Source: Streptomyces sp. BK340
GTDB taxonomy: Bacteria; Actinomycetota; Actinomycetes; Streptomycetales; Streptomycetaceae
DNA: 64,000 nucleotides
Reading direction: 5' to 3'
NCBI RefSeq assembly: GCF_007827595.1
Contig: NZ_VISR01000035.1
Location: 36,450-100,449 of the forward strand
Shown here piece after piece: positions 24,266-32,912 of this stretch (position 1 is its first letter; every line of letters starts with the position of its first letter). The notes beneath the pieces were generated by a model. The model did not search any database. It was not told the DNA's origin and saw only the letters and a list, made by a program, of their open reading frames with translations. The translations under genes were made by a program, and so were the position numbers.

Positions 24266-24814
24266 ATGCGAAACTCCAGACTCCTCCTCCGCTCCGGCCT
24301 GACCCTGGCGGCCGCCGCCGCGCTCCCGACCGCGCTTGCCGGGCCCTCGGCCGCGGTCTCGGGAATCTCGGTGAGCACCACCGGGTCCACGGTCTCGGTC
24401 GTCACCAGCGCCTGCACCCAGAACAACGGCAGCTGGGGCACCGCCTCGATGCTCAGCAGCGGCCAGGCGAACTTCGCCCAGGGCCGCCAGGTGGCCCTGT
24501 CGGGCACGACCATCAGCCAGTCCGCGGCCTGGTCGGGAGTGCGCCCGGGCACGTACACGGTCGTGGTGGTGTGCTCCAACGGCGTGACCGCCGGCAGCCA
24601 GTCCGTGATCGTGTCGGCCGCCACCACCCCCACGACCTCCTCGACGCGCGCCGCGCCGCCCGCGCCCCCCGCGCGCGGCGTGATGGGCGGTCTCGGCGGT
24701 GCGGCCCGCGACTACGGCCCGCTGACCCTGGGCGTCGGCGTGGCCCTGGTGACCTCGGGCGTGGCCGGCGCGGCCTGGTTCCTGCGCCGCCGCTCGAAGC
24801 CGTACCGCCTCTGA
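24266..24814 (+). CDS. Secreted protein with C-terminal membrane anchor
   Basis: A 182-residue protein with a clear Sec signal peptide (residues 1-30, LTLAAAAALPTALAGPSAA), a serine-, threonine- and asparagine-rich extracellular domain with two cysteines (SACTQNNGSWG and VVVCSNGV), a Thr/Ser/Ala/Pro linker, and a single C-terminal membrane helix (LTLGVGVALVTSGVAGAAWF) ending in RRRSKPYRL. The hydrophobic-plus-basic tail anchors it without an LPXTG-type sorting signal. Small proteins of this layout are common in Streptomyces and have no assigned function. ATG 24266 follows CCGGAGGCCAGCCC. It is convergent with the PadR gene, 10 bp apart. Confidence 0.8.
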   Translation: MRNSRLLLRSGLTLAAAAALPTALAGPSAAVSGISVSTTGSTVSVVTSACTQNNGSWGTASMLSSGQANFAQGRQVALSGTTISQSAAWSGVRPGTYTVVVVCSNGVTAGSQSVIVSAATTPTTSSTRAAPPAPPARGVMGGLGGAARDYGPLTLGVGVALVTSGVAGAAWFLRRRSKPYRL

Positions 24815-24824
24815 GGCCTCCCCG

Positions 24825-25397
24825 TCAGCCGGACGTGTCGCCCGTGGGTTCCGGTGCGTCGGCGGGCAGTTCGGCGAACTCCTTCAGGGCGTCCGTGAGC
24901 CACTGGGTCCAGAAGGTCTCCAGATCGATGCCCGCCCGCAGGACCAGATGCCGCAGGCGGTCCTGCGGGGCGGCCCGGTCCGGCGGGAAGTCACGCCGCT
25001 CGATCTCCTCGTACTCGGCCAACTGCCGCTGGTGCAGCTCCAGATGGCGGCGCAGATCCGCCTCGAGGCCTGCCGTGCCGACCACCGCGGCGGCGCGCAG
25101 CCGCAGCAGCAGGATGTCGCGCTGCGGCTTGGGGTCCTGGGAGGCGGCGGTCCAGCGGGCCAGTTCGGCGCGGCCCGCGGGCAGAACCTCGTAGCTCTTC
25201 TTCTGCCCACGGGCCGGCTGCTCGGCCGGCAGGGTGCGGATGTAGCCCTCGCCCTCCAGCTTCCCCAGCTCGCGATAGATCTGCTGGTGCGTCGCGGACC
25301 AGAAGTAGCCGATCGACTTGTCGAACCGGCGGGTCAGCTCGAGACCCGACGACGGCTTCTCCAGCAGGGCGGTGAGGATGGCGTGCGGGAGTGACAT
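24825..25397 (-). CDS. PadR family transcriptional regulator
   Basis: A 190-residue PadR-type regulator. The N-terminal winged helix (1-85) begins SLPHAILTALLEKPSSGLEL and has the DNA-reading YFWSATHQQIYRELGKLEGE segment. The C-terminal helical dimerisation arm (95-180) contains LRLRAAAVVGTAGLEADLRR and LEADLRRHLELHQRQLAEYE. Family members repress detoxification or aromatic-acid genes until a phenolic or hydrophobic ligand binds. It starts 30 bp after the stop of the dienoyl-CoA-reductase-like gene on the same strand, so the two are probably one transcript, and the palindromes upstream of that gene are candidate operators. Confidence 0.92.
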   Translation of the reverse strand: MSLPHAILTALLEKPSSGLELTRRFDKSIGYFWSATHQQIYRELGKLEGEGYIRTLPAEQPARGQKKSYEVLPAGRAELARWTAASQDPKPQRDILLLRLRAAAVVGTAGLEADLRRHLELHQRQLAEYEEIERRDFPPDRAAPQDRLRHLVLRAGIDLETFWTQWLTDALKEFAELPADAPEPTGDTSG

Positions 25398-25427
25398 GGG
25401 CTCATCCTAGGGACGGGCGTACGGCCC

Positions 25428-27443
25428 CTACAGGGCCGCCGCCACCTCGGTGCCCTGCTTGACGGCCCGCTTGGCGTCCAGCTCGGCCGCGACGTCGGCG
25501 CCGCCGATCAGGTGGGCGCTGCGGCCGGCGGCGACCAGCTCCTCGTACAGGTCGCGGCGCGGCTCCTGGCCGGTGCACAGCACGACGGTGTCGACCTCCA
25601 GGACCGTGCTCTCGTCGCCGACGGTGATGTGCAGGCCGGCGTCGTCGATCCGGTCGTAGCGCACGCCCGGGACCATGGTCACGCCCCGGTGCTTCAGCTC
25701 GGTGCGGTGGATCCAGCCGGTGGTCTTGCCGAGTCCGGCGCCGACCTTGGTGCTCTTGCGCTGCAGCAGGTGGACCGTGCGCGGCGGGGCCGGCCGCTGC
25801 GGCGCCGCGAGGCCGCCCGGTGCCGCGTAGTCCATGTCGACACCCCAGTTGCGGAAGTACGTCTCCGGGTCCTCGCTCGCCTTGTCGCCGCCGTCGGTGA
25901 GGTACTCGGCGACGTCGAAGCCGATGCCGCCGGCACCGAGGACGGCGACACGGTCACCGACCGGGGCGCCGTCGCGCAGGACGTCGAGGTAGCCGAGGAC
26001 GCGGGGGTGGTCGACGCCGGGGATCTCCGGGGTGCGCGGGGTGACACCGGTGGCGACGACGACCTCGTCGTATCCGGCCAGGTCCCCGGCGGTGACCCAG
26101 GTGTCGAGGCGTACGTCCACGCCGTGCTCGTCGAGCTGGTGGCGGAAGTAGCGCAGCGTCTCGTCGAACTCCTGCTTGCCGGGGACCTTGCGGGCCACGT
26201 TCAGCTGGCCGCCGATCTCGCTCGCGGCGTCGAAGAGCACCACGTCATGGCCGCGTTCGGCGGCGCTCACCGCGCAGGCGAGGCCCGCAGGCCCGGCGCC
26301 GACGACGGCGACGCGCTTCTTCAGCCGGGTCGGGGAGAGCACGAGTTCCGTCTCGTGGCAGGCGCGCGGGTTGACCAGACAGGAGGTGATCTTGCCGCTG
26401 AACGTGTGGTCCAGGCAGGCCTGGTTGCAGCCGATGCAGGTGTTGATGGCCTCGGGCGTGCCGGCCGCGGCCTTGTTGACGAAGTCGGGGTCGGCGAGCA
26501 TCGGGCGGGCCATGGAGACCATGTCCGCGCAGCCGTCGGCGAGCAACTCCTCGGCCAGCTCGGGGGTGTTGATGCGGTTGGTCGTCACCAGCGGGACGGA
26601 CACCGCGCCCATGAGCTTCTTGGTGACCCAGGTGTAGGCGCCGCGCGGCACCGAGGTGGCGATGGTGGGGATGCGCGCCTCGTGCCAGCCGATGCCGGTG
26701 TTGATGATCGTCGCCCCGGCGGCCTCGACGGCCTTGGCGAGGGTGACGACCTCCTCCAGGGAGGAACCGCCCGGGACCAGGTCCAGCATGGAGAGCCGGT
26801 AGACGATGATGAAGTCGTCACCGACAGCCTCGCGCACCCGCCGGACGATCTCGACCGGGAAGCGCATCCGGTTCTCGTAGGAGCCGCCCCAGCGGTCCGT
26901 GCGGTGGTTGGTCTGGGCGGCGATGAACTCGTTGATCAGGTAGCCCTCGGAGCCCATGATCTCGACGCCGTCGTAGCCGGCCTGCCGGGCAAGGCGGGCG
27001 GCGCGGGCGTAGTCGTCGATGGTGCGCTCGACGTCGGCGTCGCTCAGTTCGCGCGGCACGAAGGGGCTGATCGGGGCCTGCAGCGGGCTCGGGGCGACCA
27101 GGTCCTGGTGGTAGGCGTACCGGCCGAAGTGCAGGATCTGCATCGCGATCCGGCCGCCCTCGCGGTGCACGGCCTCGGTGACGGTTTTGTGCTGTTCGGC
27201 CTCCGCCTCGGTGGTGAGCCTGGCGCCGCCCTCGTACGGCCGCCCCTCGTCGTTGGGGGCGATGCCGCCGGTCACGATGAGCCCGACTCCGCCGCGCGCG
27301 CGGGCCGCGTAGAACGCCGCCATCCGCTCGAAGCCTCGCTCGGCCTCCTCCAGACCGACGTGCATGGAGCCCATGAGCACGCGGTTGGGCAGGGTGGTGA
27401 ATCCCAGGTCGAGCGGGGACATCAGGTGCGGGTAACGGCTCAT
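25428..27443 (-). CDS. FMN/FAD/Fe-S oxidoreductase, 2,4-dienoyl-CoA reductase (FadH) type
   Basis: A 671-residue three-cofactor flavoenzyme. Residues 1-340 form an Old-Yellow-Enzyme TIM barrel with FMN (LGFTTLPNRVLMGSMHVGLE; QTNHRTDRWGGSYENRMRFP). CIGCNQACLDHTFSG with the later CLVNPRACHE supplies the four cysteines of a [4Fe-4S] cluster near 345-375. The C-terminal half has an FAD loop (RVAVVGAGPAGLACAVSAAE) and an NADPH loop (RVAVLGAGGIGFDVAEYL). E. coli FadH uses this layout to reduce 2,4-dienoyl-CoA during unsaturated fatty acid oxidation; other relatives reduce enones. ATG 27443 follows GGAGGGCCCG; an in-frame GTG/ATG extension to 27497 would overlap the operator. It is divergent from the tautomerase gene and upstream of padR. 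Confidence 0.9.
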   Translation of the reverse strand: MSRYPHLMSPLDLGFTTLPNRVLMGSMHVGLEEAERGFERMAAFYAARARGGVGLIVTGGIAPNDEGRPYEGGARLTTEAEAEQHKTVTEAVHREGGRIAMQILHFGRYAYHQDLVAPSPLQAPISPFVPRELSDADVERTIDDYARAARLARQAGYDGVEIMGSEGYLINEFIAAQTNHRTDRWGGSYENRMRFPVEIVRRVREAVGDDFIIVYRLSMLDLVPGGSSLEEVVTLAKAVEAAGATIINTGIGWHEARIPTIATSVPRGAYTWVTKKLMGAVSVPLVTTNRINTPELAEELLADGCADMVSMARPMLADPDFVNKAAAGTPEAINTCIGCNQACLDHTFSGKITSCLVNPRACHETELVLSPTRLKKRVAVVGAGPAGLACAVSAAERGHDVVLFDAASEIGGQLNVARKVPGKQEFDETLRYFRHQLDEHGVDVRLDTWVTAGDLAGYDEVVVATGVTPRTPEIPGVDHPRVLGYLDVLRDGAPVGDRVAVLGAGGIGFDVAEYLTDGGDKASEDPETYFRNWGVDMDYAAPGGLAAPQRPAPPRTVHLLQRKSTKVGAGLGKTTGWIHRTELKHRGVTMVPGVRYDRIDDAGLHITVGDESTVLEVDTVVLCTGQEPRRDLYEELVAAGRSAHLIGGADVAAELDAKRAVKQGTEVAAAL

Positions 27444-27499
27444 CGGGCCCTCCGTGCGCGGTGTGGTGGTCTCTGTTGTAGAGGACCCCGAAGCCATTA

Positions 27500-27513
27500 T
27501 GCAACTAGTTGCA
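27500..27513. promoter_or_regulatory. Perfect palindrome TGCAACTAGTTGCA
   Basis: A 14-bp perfect palindrome, 57 bp upstream of the FadH-like start and about 90 bp before the tautomerase start. It is AT-rich amid GC-rich DNA, a typical look for an operator. The PadR regulator encoded in the adjacent operon is the first candidate to bind it. Confidence 0.6.
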
Positions 27514-27543
27514 AAAACGCACGGAGGTGAACCCGATCACTCT

Positions 27544-27561
27544 GTAACTACTAGTATGTAC
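27544..27561. promoter_or_regulatory. Second, imperfect palindrome with the same ACTAGT core
   Basis: GTAACTACTAGTATGTAC matches its own reverse complement at 14 of 18 positions and shares the central CTAG with the perfect palindrome 31 bp away. It lies close to the tautomerase promoter. Two related boxes in a divergent region suggest one regulator for both directions. Confidence 0.45.
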
Positions 27562-27604
27562 ACTGCAGGTCGATCACAGGGCCGCTCCGAAGGGGGACTT
27601 CGCC

Positions 27605-28036
27605 ATGCCATTCGTCCGCATCGACGCGCTCGGCGCCGACAGCGACCGCCTCGACGCTCTCGGCCGTGCCGTTCAGGACGCGCTGGTGGAGACGATCGGC
27701 GTCCCGCCCGACGACCGCTTCCAGGTCCTGGTGGGCCACGACGGCACAGGCAGCACCGTGCGCTACGGCGACTACCTGGGGGTGCACCGGGACGACGGGA
27801 TCGTCTTCGTGGCGATCACCATGCGGTCGGGGCGCACGCCCGGCCAGAAGCGGGCGCTGTACCGGCGGATCGCGGAGCTCGCGCACGCGTACGCGGGCAC
27901 CGAGCCGCGCAATGTGTTCGTCACCGTCACCGAGAACGAGTCGGTGGACTGGTCACTCGGCAACGGCGAGGCGCAGTACGCCCCGGCCGGCGGCGATGCG
28001 CAGGCGGCCGGGGCGGTACGGCCGGGGCCGGTGTAG
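27605..28036 (+). CDS. Tautomerase family protein (4-oxalocrotonate tautomerase-like)
   Basis: A 143-residue protein starting Met-Pro, so removal of the methionine exposes the catalytic N-terminal proline. PFVRIDALGADSDRLDALGR opens the beta-alpha-beta fold, and two such units are visible, the second starting near GIVFVAITMRSGRTPGQKRA. The length is that of the doubled tautomerase subfamily. These enzymes ketonise enols or dehalogenate small acids in aromatic catabolism. The tail after about residue 120 (PAGGDAQAAGAVRPGPV) is low-complexity. ATG 27605 follows a weak GGGGGACTTCGCC. Its divergent partner is the FadH-like reductase, with palindromic sites in between, suggesting joint control in detoxification or degradation of an unsaturated compound. 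Confidence 0.88.
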   Translation: MPFVRIDALGADSDRLDALGRAVQDALVETIGVPPDDRFQVLVGHDGTGSTVRYGDYLGVHRDDGIVFVAITMRSGRTPGQKRALYRRIAELAHAYAGTEPRNVFVTVTENESVDWSLGNGEAQYAPAGGDAQAAGAVRPGPV

Positions 28037-28047
28037 CCGGTCCGGCG

Positions 28048-28416
28048 TCACCGGCTTTCGAGCAGGACGTGCAGCTCCCTTTCCTGGTCCCCCGAGGCCG
28101 AGGAGAGGTTGCGCACCGTGAAGAGCGAGTCCAGCGTCCGGTGAAGCCGGTTGATCGCCCAGTAGCTGCCCTGTGCGTCCGCCTCGACGGAGGCCGCGAG
28201 CCGGGCGGGCGGCCTGCAGGCGTGGGCGTCGGTGACCTCGAAGGTGCCGAGCCACACCATCGGGCGCGTCTCATGGAGCTGCTGCGGCACGTCCTCGGCG
28301 CACCGGTCGGACTCGAAGCACTCGCACAGCACGTCGAACACGATCCGGGCGTCTTCCTTGCTGCATCCGCTGATCTCGAGGGAGACGGACTCCTCGTGCG
28401 ATCGCTCACGGGCCAT
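28048..28416 (-). CDS. Hypothetical protein, 122 residues
   Basis: A cytoplasmic protein without a domain I recognise. It is acidic and slightly cysteine-rich at the N-terminus (SLEISGCSKEDARIVFDVLC, then CFESDRCAEDVP) and continues with MVWLGTFEVTDAHACRPPAR, GSYWAINRLHRTLDSLFTVR and a charged end, GDQERELHVLLESR. No signal peptide or membrane span is present. ATG 28416 lies behind GAGAGGAGCGATCACG. It is convergent with the tautomerase gene, 11 bp apart. Codon use matches its neighbours, so it should be a real gene, probably confined to Streptomyces. Confidence 0.7.
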   Translation of the reverse strand: MARERSHEESVSLEISGCSKEDARIVFDVLCECFESDRCAEDVPQQLHETRPMVWLGTFEVTDAHACRPPARLAASVEADAQGSYWAINRLHRTLDSLFTVRNLSSASGDQERELHVLLESR

Positions 28417-28549
28417 CGTGATCGCTCCTCTCATGGCGGTGGCGCGATACCGCGGGCTCCCCGCGTACCGCGCCACCTCCCCAGAAAACCACCACTTTCC
28501 GGAAACGCACCACCTGTCGCGGCACCGGAGGCGGCAGGGGCCCGGCCGC

Positions 28550-29434
28550 TCAGCCGCGCGCGAACTTGTACGTCTTGCTGTCCGTGAGCACGCAGAACCC
28601 GGGCGAGACGACGATCACGCGCAGGATGCCGGTGCGGCGGTCGTAGTCGATGCCCTCCACCTCGAAGGTGCCCGAGCAGGAGCTGCGCAGCGGCAGCCGG
28701 CGCAGGGCGGTGACATGGCCGGAGACGTCCGCCGAGCCCGGGGTCGCGGACAGGTCGATCTGGAGCAGCGGCTTGGTCATGCCGAAGAGGGAGCCGTCCG
28801 GGTCGTCCGAGGCGCACAGCAGCGTCGTCGGGCCGGAGAAGTCGCAGCCCTGGACGTCGCGCACGGCGTGGTCGAGGTTGACCTTGGAGGCCTGCGGGAG
28901 GTTCGCCGAGGGCGAGGTGCTCGGGTTGACACCGGGGGTCGGGAAGACCAGCAGGCGGTTCATGGTGCCCCACTCGCCCGCCAGCATCCACTGGCCGTCC
29001 GGCGAGATCGCGTCCCAGGAGTTGTTGAGTGCCTCGCCGGGGCTGAGCGTGTGCACGTACTCCGACCAGGCGCCGCCCGGTGCCTGTACGCGGAACATCT
29101 TCGAGTTGCCGGAGTCCTGCTGGTAGGGCTCGATGTAGTAGCCGTTGTACGAGGCGTCGGGGTCGCCGACGTGGTTCCAGCCGCGGCTGGAGACGCCGAT
29201 GGGGATGGTGCCGATGCCTGTGTACCGGTTGGGGCTGTTCGCCGGGACCTCCACCGAGGTCAGACCCTGGCTCTCGGTCAGCGGGTCGGCGCGGTCGGAG
29301 CCGGTCTCGGTCCAGTTGTCGGCGGCGGAGGCCGGGGCGGGTGCGGCGAGGGACACGACTGCGGCGGTGGCCAGGGTGACGAGTCCGGCGAGGATTGTGT
29401 GACAACGTTGCCGGACGGACGGGGACGGGGGCAT
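28550..29434 (-). CDS. Secreted protein of unknown function
   Basis: A 294-residue exported protein. The signal peptide covers about 1-36 (ILAGLVTLATAAVVSLAAPA, cleavage near ASAA). The mature part resembles a beta-propeller-like extracellular protein: WNHVGDPDASYNGYYIEPYQ, NSWDAISPDGQWMLAGEWGT, VRDVQGCDFSGPTTLLCASD and FEVEGIDYDRRTGILRVIVV, with four cysteines that could pair. Repeats of the SPDG and GTFEVEG kind are typical of WD40/LVIVD-like blades but are too few to assign a fold. ATG 29434 follows GAGGAGTCGGCC. It is divergent from the SpoIIE-type phosphatase gene. Confidence 0.75.
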   Translation of the reverse strand: MPPSPSVRQRCHTILAGLVTLATAAVVSLAAPAPASAADNWTETGSDRADPLTESQGLTSVEVPANSPNRYTGIGTIPIGVSSRGWNHVGDPDASYNGYYIEPYQQDSGNSKMFRVQAPGGAWSEYVHTLSPGEALNNSWDAISPDGQWMLAGEWGTMNRLLVFPTPGVNPSTSPSANLPQASKVNLDHAVRDVQGCDFSGPTTLLCASDDPDGSLFGMTKPLLQIDLSATPGSADVSGHVTALRRLPLRSSCSGTFEVEGIDYDRRTGILRVIVVSPGFCVLTDSKTYKFARG

Positions 29435-29719
29435 GGCCGACTCCTCGAACGGGGGGTGGGGCACTCGGTCGGCGGACAGTCTGGCGTCGCTCGATGGTCA
29501 TGTACAGACCAATGAGCAACATCAGCGTGAACTCTCCCGGCCCGGGGACTTGCCCGCCGGTCACGGGGGTGGTTACTTCGGCGGACGTCCGCTGCCGTGT
29601 CGAGAGATGGTGGAGATGGTCGGCGACGGCGTCGGCGAGTGGGGTGTGAGCGCGATAGAACAAGGGGAGTCGGCACGGGGGACGGTGTGCCGTGCGGACG
29701 GGCGAAGGCGGTGCATGGC

Positions 29720-31786
29720 ATGAGTGCAGCCGGGGCTCCGGTGGCCGAGGGCGGCGGGCCGGTGCGTCCGAGCGGGCTGCTCGACGTACTGAGCGTGGCG
29801 TCGGTGGTGCTGGACGCCGAGGGCCGCATCGTGCTGTGGAGCCCCCAGGCGGAGGAGTTGTTCGGCTACTCGGCGCAGGAGGCGCTGGGGGAGTTCGCCG
29901 CGCGGCTGATGGTGCACGACGAGCACATCGAACTGGTCGGCAAGCTGTTCGCCGACGTGATGCAGACCGGTCAGAGCTGGGCCGGGGCGTTCCCCGTCCG
30001 GGTCAAGGACGGCGGCACGCGGCTGGTGGAGTTCCGCAACATGCGCCTGCTGGACGACCAGGGCGACGTGTACGCGCTGGGGCTCGCGGCCGACCGGTCC
30101 ACGGTGCGCCGCCTCGAACAGGACGTGGCGCTGTCCGAGCGGATGGTGAAACAGGCGCCGATCGGATTCGCGGTGTTCGACACGGACCTGCGGTACGTCT
30201 CGGTCAACCCTGCCCTGGCGAAGATCAACGGCATCTCCGCCGAGGAGCACGTCGGGCGGACCGTCGGCGAGATGCTGCCGCTGCTGGACGTCGACGCCCT
30301 GGAGGACGCGGCCCGCCGGGTCATGGAGACCGGGGTGCCCCTGGTCGCCCAGGCCACCATCGGCCGGACCCCGGCGGATCCGGACGAGGACCACGCCTGG
30401 TCGCTGTCGCTCTACCGGCTGGAGGACTCGGTGGGCACCGTGCTCGGCGTCGCGGCCTCGGTGGTCGACATCACCGAGGCCTACCGCGGGCGCATCGAGA
30501 CCGAGAACGCGCGGCGCCGGCTCGCCGTCATCGCCGACGCCTCCGCCCGGATCGGTACGACGCTCGAGCTGGAGCGCACCGCGTTCGAGCTGGCCGAGGT
30601 CGCCGTGCCCGCGCTGGCCGACGTGGCCGCCGTCGACCTGCTGGACGCCGTGGTGGAGGGCCGGCCCAGCACGCTCGGCCCCTCGGAGTCCGCGGTGATC
30701 CGGGCCCTGGCCCTGCGCGCCGAGCAGCAGTCGGACGCCGTCCGGGCCGCCGACGCGCCCGGCCGGATCGCCACGTACGGGCCCGACCGGCTGGTCACCG
30801 AGTGCGTCCGCACGGGTGAGGCGGTGCTGGTGCGGCATGTGAAGGACGAGGATCTGCCGCGCATCGCCCGCTCCCCCGAGGCGGCCGTGCTGCTGGGCCG
30901 GGCGGGCCTGCACTCGTATCTGGCCGTGCCGCTGATCGCCCGCGGCGAGGTACTGGGCGCCCTCGACCTCAAGCGGACCCGCAATCCGGCGCCCTTCGAC
31001 GAGGACGACGTCCTGCTGGCACGCGAGCTGGCGGCCCGCGCGGCCGTGCAGATCGACAACGCCCGCTGGTACCAGAACGCCCGTAACACCGCGCTCACCC
31101 TGCAGCGCAGCCTGCTGCCAAGCCATCCGCCGGTCACCACGGGCCTCGAGGTGGCGTACCGCTACCAGCCCGCGGGCGCCACCAGCGAGGTCGGCGGCGA
31201 CTGGTTCGACGTCATCCCGCTGGAGGGCGACCGCACGGCGCTCGTGGTGGGCGACGTGATGGGCAGCGGCATCAGCGCCGCCGCCACGATGGGCCAACTG
31301 CGCACCGCGACCACCACGCTGGCCTCACTCGGCCTCGACCCGGCGCTGCTGCTGGAGCACCTGGACAAGACGACGTCGGCCCTGGACCACTCGATCGCCA
31401 CCTGCGTGTACGCCGTCCACGACCCGCATCTGCGGCAGTGCCGGATCGCCAACGCCGGCCACCTGCCCCCGGCCCGGGTGCGTCCCGGCCATCCGCCGGA
31501 GCTGCTCGACCTGCCCACCGGGGTCCCGCTGGGCGTGGGCGGGGTCGGGTTCTCCACCGTGACGGTCGACTTCGAGCCGGGCGACGAGCTGGTGTTCTAC
31601 ACCGACGGGCTGGTCGAGACCCGCCGTCATTCGCTGGACGAACGCCTGGACTTCCTGCTGTCCCTGCTCGGCGACCCCGCCCGCCCCCTGGAGGAGGCCT
31701 GCGACCTGCTCCTGCGGACGCTGCACCACCCCGACAACCACGACGACGTGGCCCTGCTCATCGCCCGGGCCCAGGAACTGGAGTGA
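29720..31786 (+). CDS. PAS-PAS-GAF PP2C (SpoIIE-type) serine phosphatase
   Basis: A 688-residue cytoplasmic sensor phosphatase with two PAS domains (about 15-130, LLDVLSVASVVLDAEGRIVL; and 138-255, MVKQAPIGFAVFDTDLRYVS), a GAF domain (about 260-430, ending RAAVQIDNARWY) and a SpoIIE PP2C domain (about 445-680). The metal-binding aspartates are in GGDWFDVIPL, VVGDVMGSGISAAATM, YTDGLVE and the terminal HDDVALLIA. Relatives dephosphorylate anti-anti-sigma factors in response to signals sensed by PAS/GAF. No kinase or STAS partner gene is adjacent. The C-terminal HATPase domain often fused in this family is missing. ATG 29720 is likely; GTG 29711 is possible. Its 3' end overlaps the HemK-like gene by 29 bp. 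Confidence 0.92.
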   Translation: MSAAGAPVAEGGGPVRPSGLLDVLSVASVVLDAEGRIVLWSPQAEELFGYSAQEALGEFAARLMVHDEHIELVGKLFADVMQTGQSWAGAFPVRVKDGGTRLVEFRNMRLLDDQGDVYALGLAADRSTVRRLEQDVALSERMVKQAPIGFAVFDTDLRYVSVNPALAKINGISAEEHVGRTVGEMLPLLDVDALEDAARRVMETGVPLVAQATIGRTPADPDEDHAWSLSLYRLEDSVGTVLGVAASVVDITEAYRGRIETENARRRLAVIADASARIGTTLELERTAFELAEVAVPALADVAAVDLLDAVVEGRPSTLGPSESAVIRALALRAEQQSDAVRAADAPGRIATYGPDRLVTECVRTGEAVLVRHVKDEDLPRIARSPEAAVLLGRAGLHSYLAVPLIARGEVLGALDLKRTRNPAPFDEDDVLLARELAARAAVQIDNARWYQNARNTALTLQRSLLPSHPPVTTGLEVAYRYQPAGATSEVGGDWFDVIPLEGDRTALVVGDVMGSGISAAATMGQLRTATTTLASLGLDPALLLEHLDKTTSALDHSIATCVYAVHDPHLRQCRIANAGHLPPARVRPGHPPELLDLPTGVPLGVGGVGFSTVTVDFEPGDELVFYTDGLVETRRHSLDERLDFLLSLLGDPARPLEEACDLLLRTLHHPDNHDDVALLIARAQELE

Positions 31787-32588
31787 GCTGCGCGGAGCCG
31801 GCCTGTTCCAGTACGCCGATCACGACGTGCGCGTACGCCTCGTCCGCCACCGCCAGACGGGTCGTCAGGCCGGCGCGTGTGAACGCCTCAACGGCCGCCT
31901 GCGCCTGGCGTTCGCTGGTCTCGGTCAGGAGGCAGCCGCCGGGCGCCAGCCACTCCGGGGCCCCGGCGGCCACCCGGCGCAGCACGTCGAGGCCGTCCGC
32001 GCCGCCGTCGAGGGCGGTCTGCGGCTCGTGGTCACGGGCCTCCGCCGGGAGGAGCGCCACCTCGGCGCTGGGCACGTAGGGGACGTTGGCCGTGAGGATG
32101 CCGACGCGACCCCGCAGTCCGGTGGGCAGGGCGTCGAACAGGTCGCCCACGTGGACCCGGCCGCCGTACGGGGTGAGGTTGCGGCGGGCGCAGCGTACGG
32201 CCGCCGGATCGATGTCGGCGGCGTGCACCTCGACGGCGCCCAGTACGGCGGCCAGGGCCACACCGAGCGCACCGGAGCCGCAGCACAGGTCGACCACGAC
32301 CCGTGCGTCCGGGGACTGGGCCAGGGCCTGGTCGATCAGGAACTCGGTCCGGCGGCGGGGGACGAAGACGCCCTCGTCCACGGTGATCCGCAGACCGTGG
32401 AACTCGGCCCAGCCGAGGACGAGTTCGAGCGGAAGTCCGGCGGCACGCCGGTCCACCATCGCGGACAGTTCCCCGGGAGTGCGGGCGGCGGCGAGGAGCA
32501 ACTCCGCCTCGTCCTCGGCGAAGACGCACCCGGCGGCGCGCAGCGCGGAGACGACGGCGGAAGGGGAGAGCGGGGGCAGAGAGGGCAT
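31758..32588 (-). CDS. HemK/PrmC-like protein N5-glutamine methyltransferase
   Basis: A 276-residue class I SAM methyltransferase. An N-terminal helical domain (1-80) precedes the Rossmann domain with motif I in VVVDLCCGSGALGVALA, an acidic ribose contact in VHAADIDPAAVRCARRNL, and the substrate-binding NPPY-type motif present here as NVPYVPS. GWAEFHGLRITVDEGVFVPR is the conserved linker ahead of the catalytic domain. PrmC methylates the GGQ glutamine of release factors; this copy, with Val replacing the first Pro of NPPY, may be a paralog with another target. ATG 32588 is chosen; the frame is open to a GTG at 32666. It is convergent with the phosphatase gene, overlapping by 29 bp. Confidence 0.85.
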   Translation of the reverse strand: MPSLPPLSPSAVVSALRAAGCVFAEDEAELLLAAARTPGELSAMVDRRAAGLPLELVLGWAEFHGLRITVDEGVFVPRRRTEFLIDQALAQSPDARVVVDLCCGSGALGVALAAVLGAVEVHAADIDPAAVRCARRNLTPYGGRVHVGDLFDALPTGLRGRVGILTANVPYVPSAEVALLPAEARDHEPQTALDGGADGLDVLRRVAAGAPEWLAPGGCLLTETSERQAQAAVEAFTRAGLTTRLAVADEAYAHVVIGVLEQAGSAQLTPVPGPGR

Positions 32589-32912
32589 GGAAGCCGCGAG
32601 CCTTTCGGAAACCTTGAGCCGAAGGGCGCTCTCGCGGTCACCGGTACCGGTGGTCCGCGCTGTCACAGAAGGCTGTCACAAGGAGAGAGCACCCCAACTG
32701 ACACAGCGGTAATGGGTCCCACCTCCTCGACAGCCGGTGGCCGCGTCCCGTGCGCGGCCGGACCGTCACCTTACCCCAGTGGCGTCATCGGCCGTCGTCC
32801 GCGCCGAGTTCGAAACTCCCTGGCGCGGCACAGCGCGGCCCGTTACGATCGCCGCGATGACCACTCACTCTGATGACAGATCGGGGGTCCCGTCCGCGCA
32901 AGGTGAGCGCTG
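32589..32912 (+). promoter_or_regulatory. Promoter and leader of the AAA/VWA cassette, with an 18-codon coupled ORF
   Basis: This 324-bp stretch lies between divergent genes. TACGAT (32844-32849) would be a good -10 box, and seven bases later an ATG (32857) opens an 18-codon ORF, MTTHSDDRSGVPSAQGER. Its TGA (32911-32913) overlaps the ATG of the next gene as TGATG. No ribosome site precedes the short ORF, as expected of a leaderless transcript. I see no clear -35 box. Translation of the leader would feed directly into the first cassette gene. Confidence 0.4.

Noticed and set aside
25512..27530. Plus-strand open frame opposite the dienoyl-CoA-reductase-like gene
   Set aside because: Only a mirror of the strongly biased gene on the minus strand; Val/Gly/Ala-rich without motifs.
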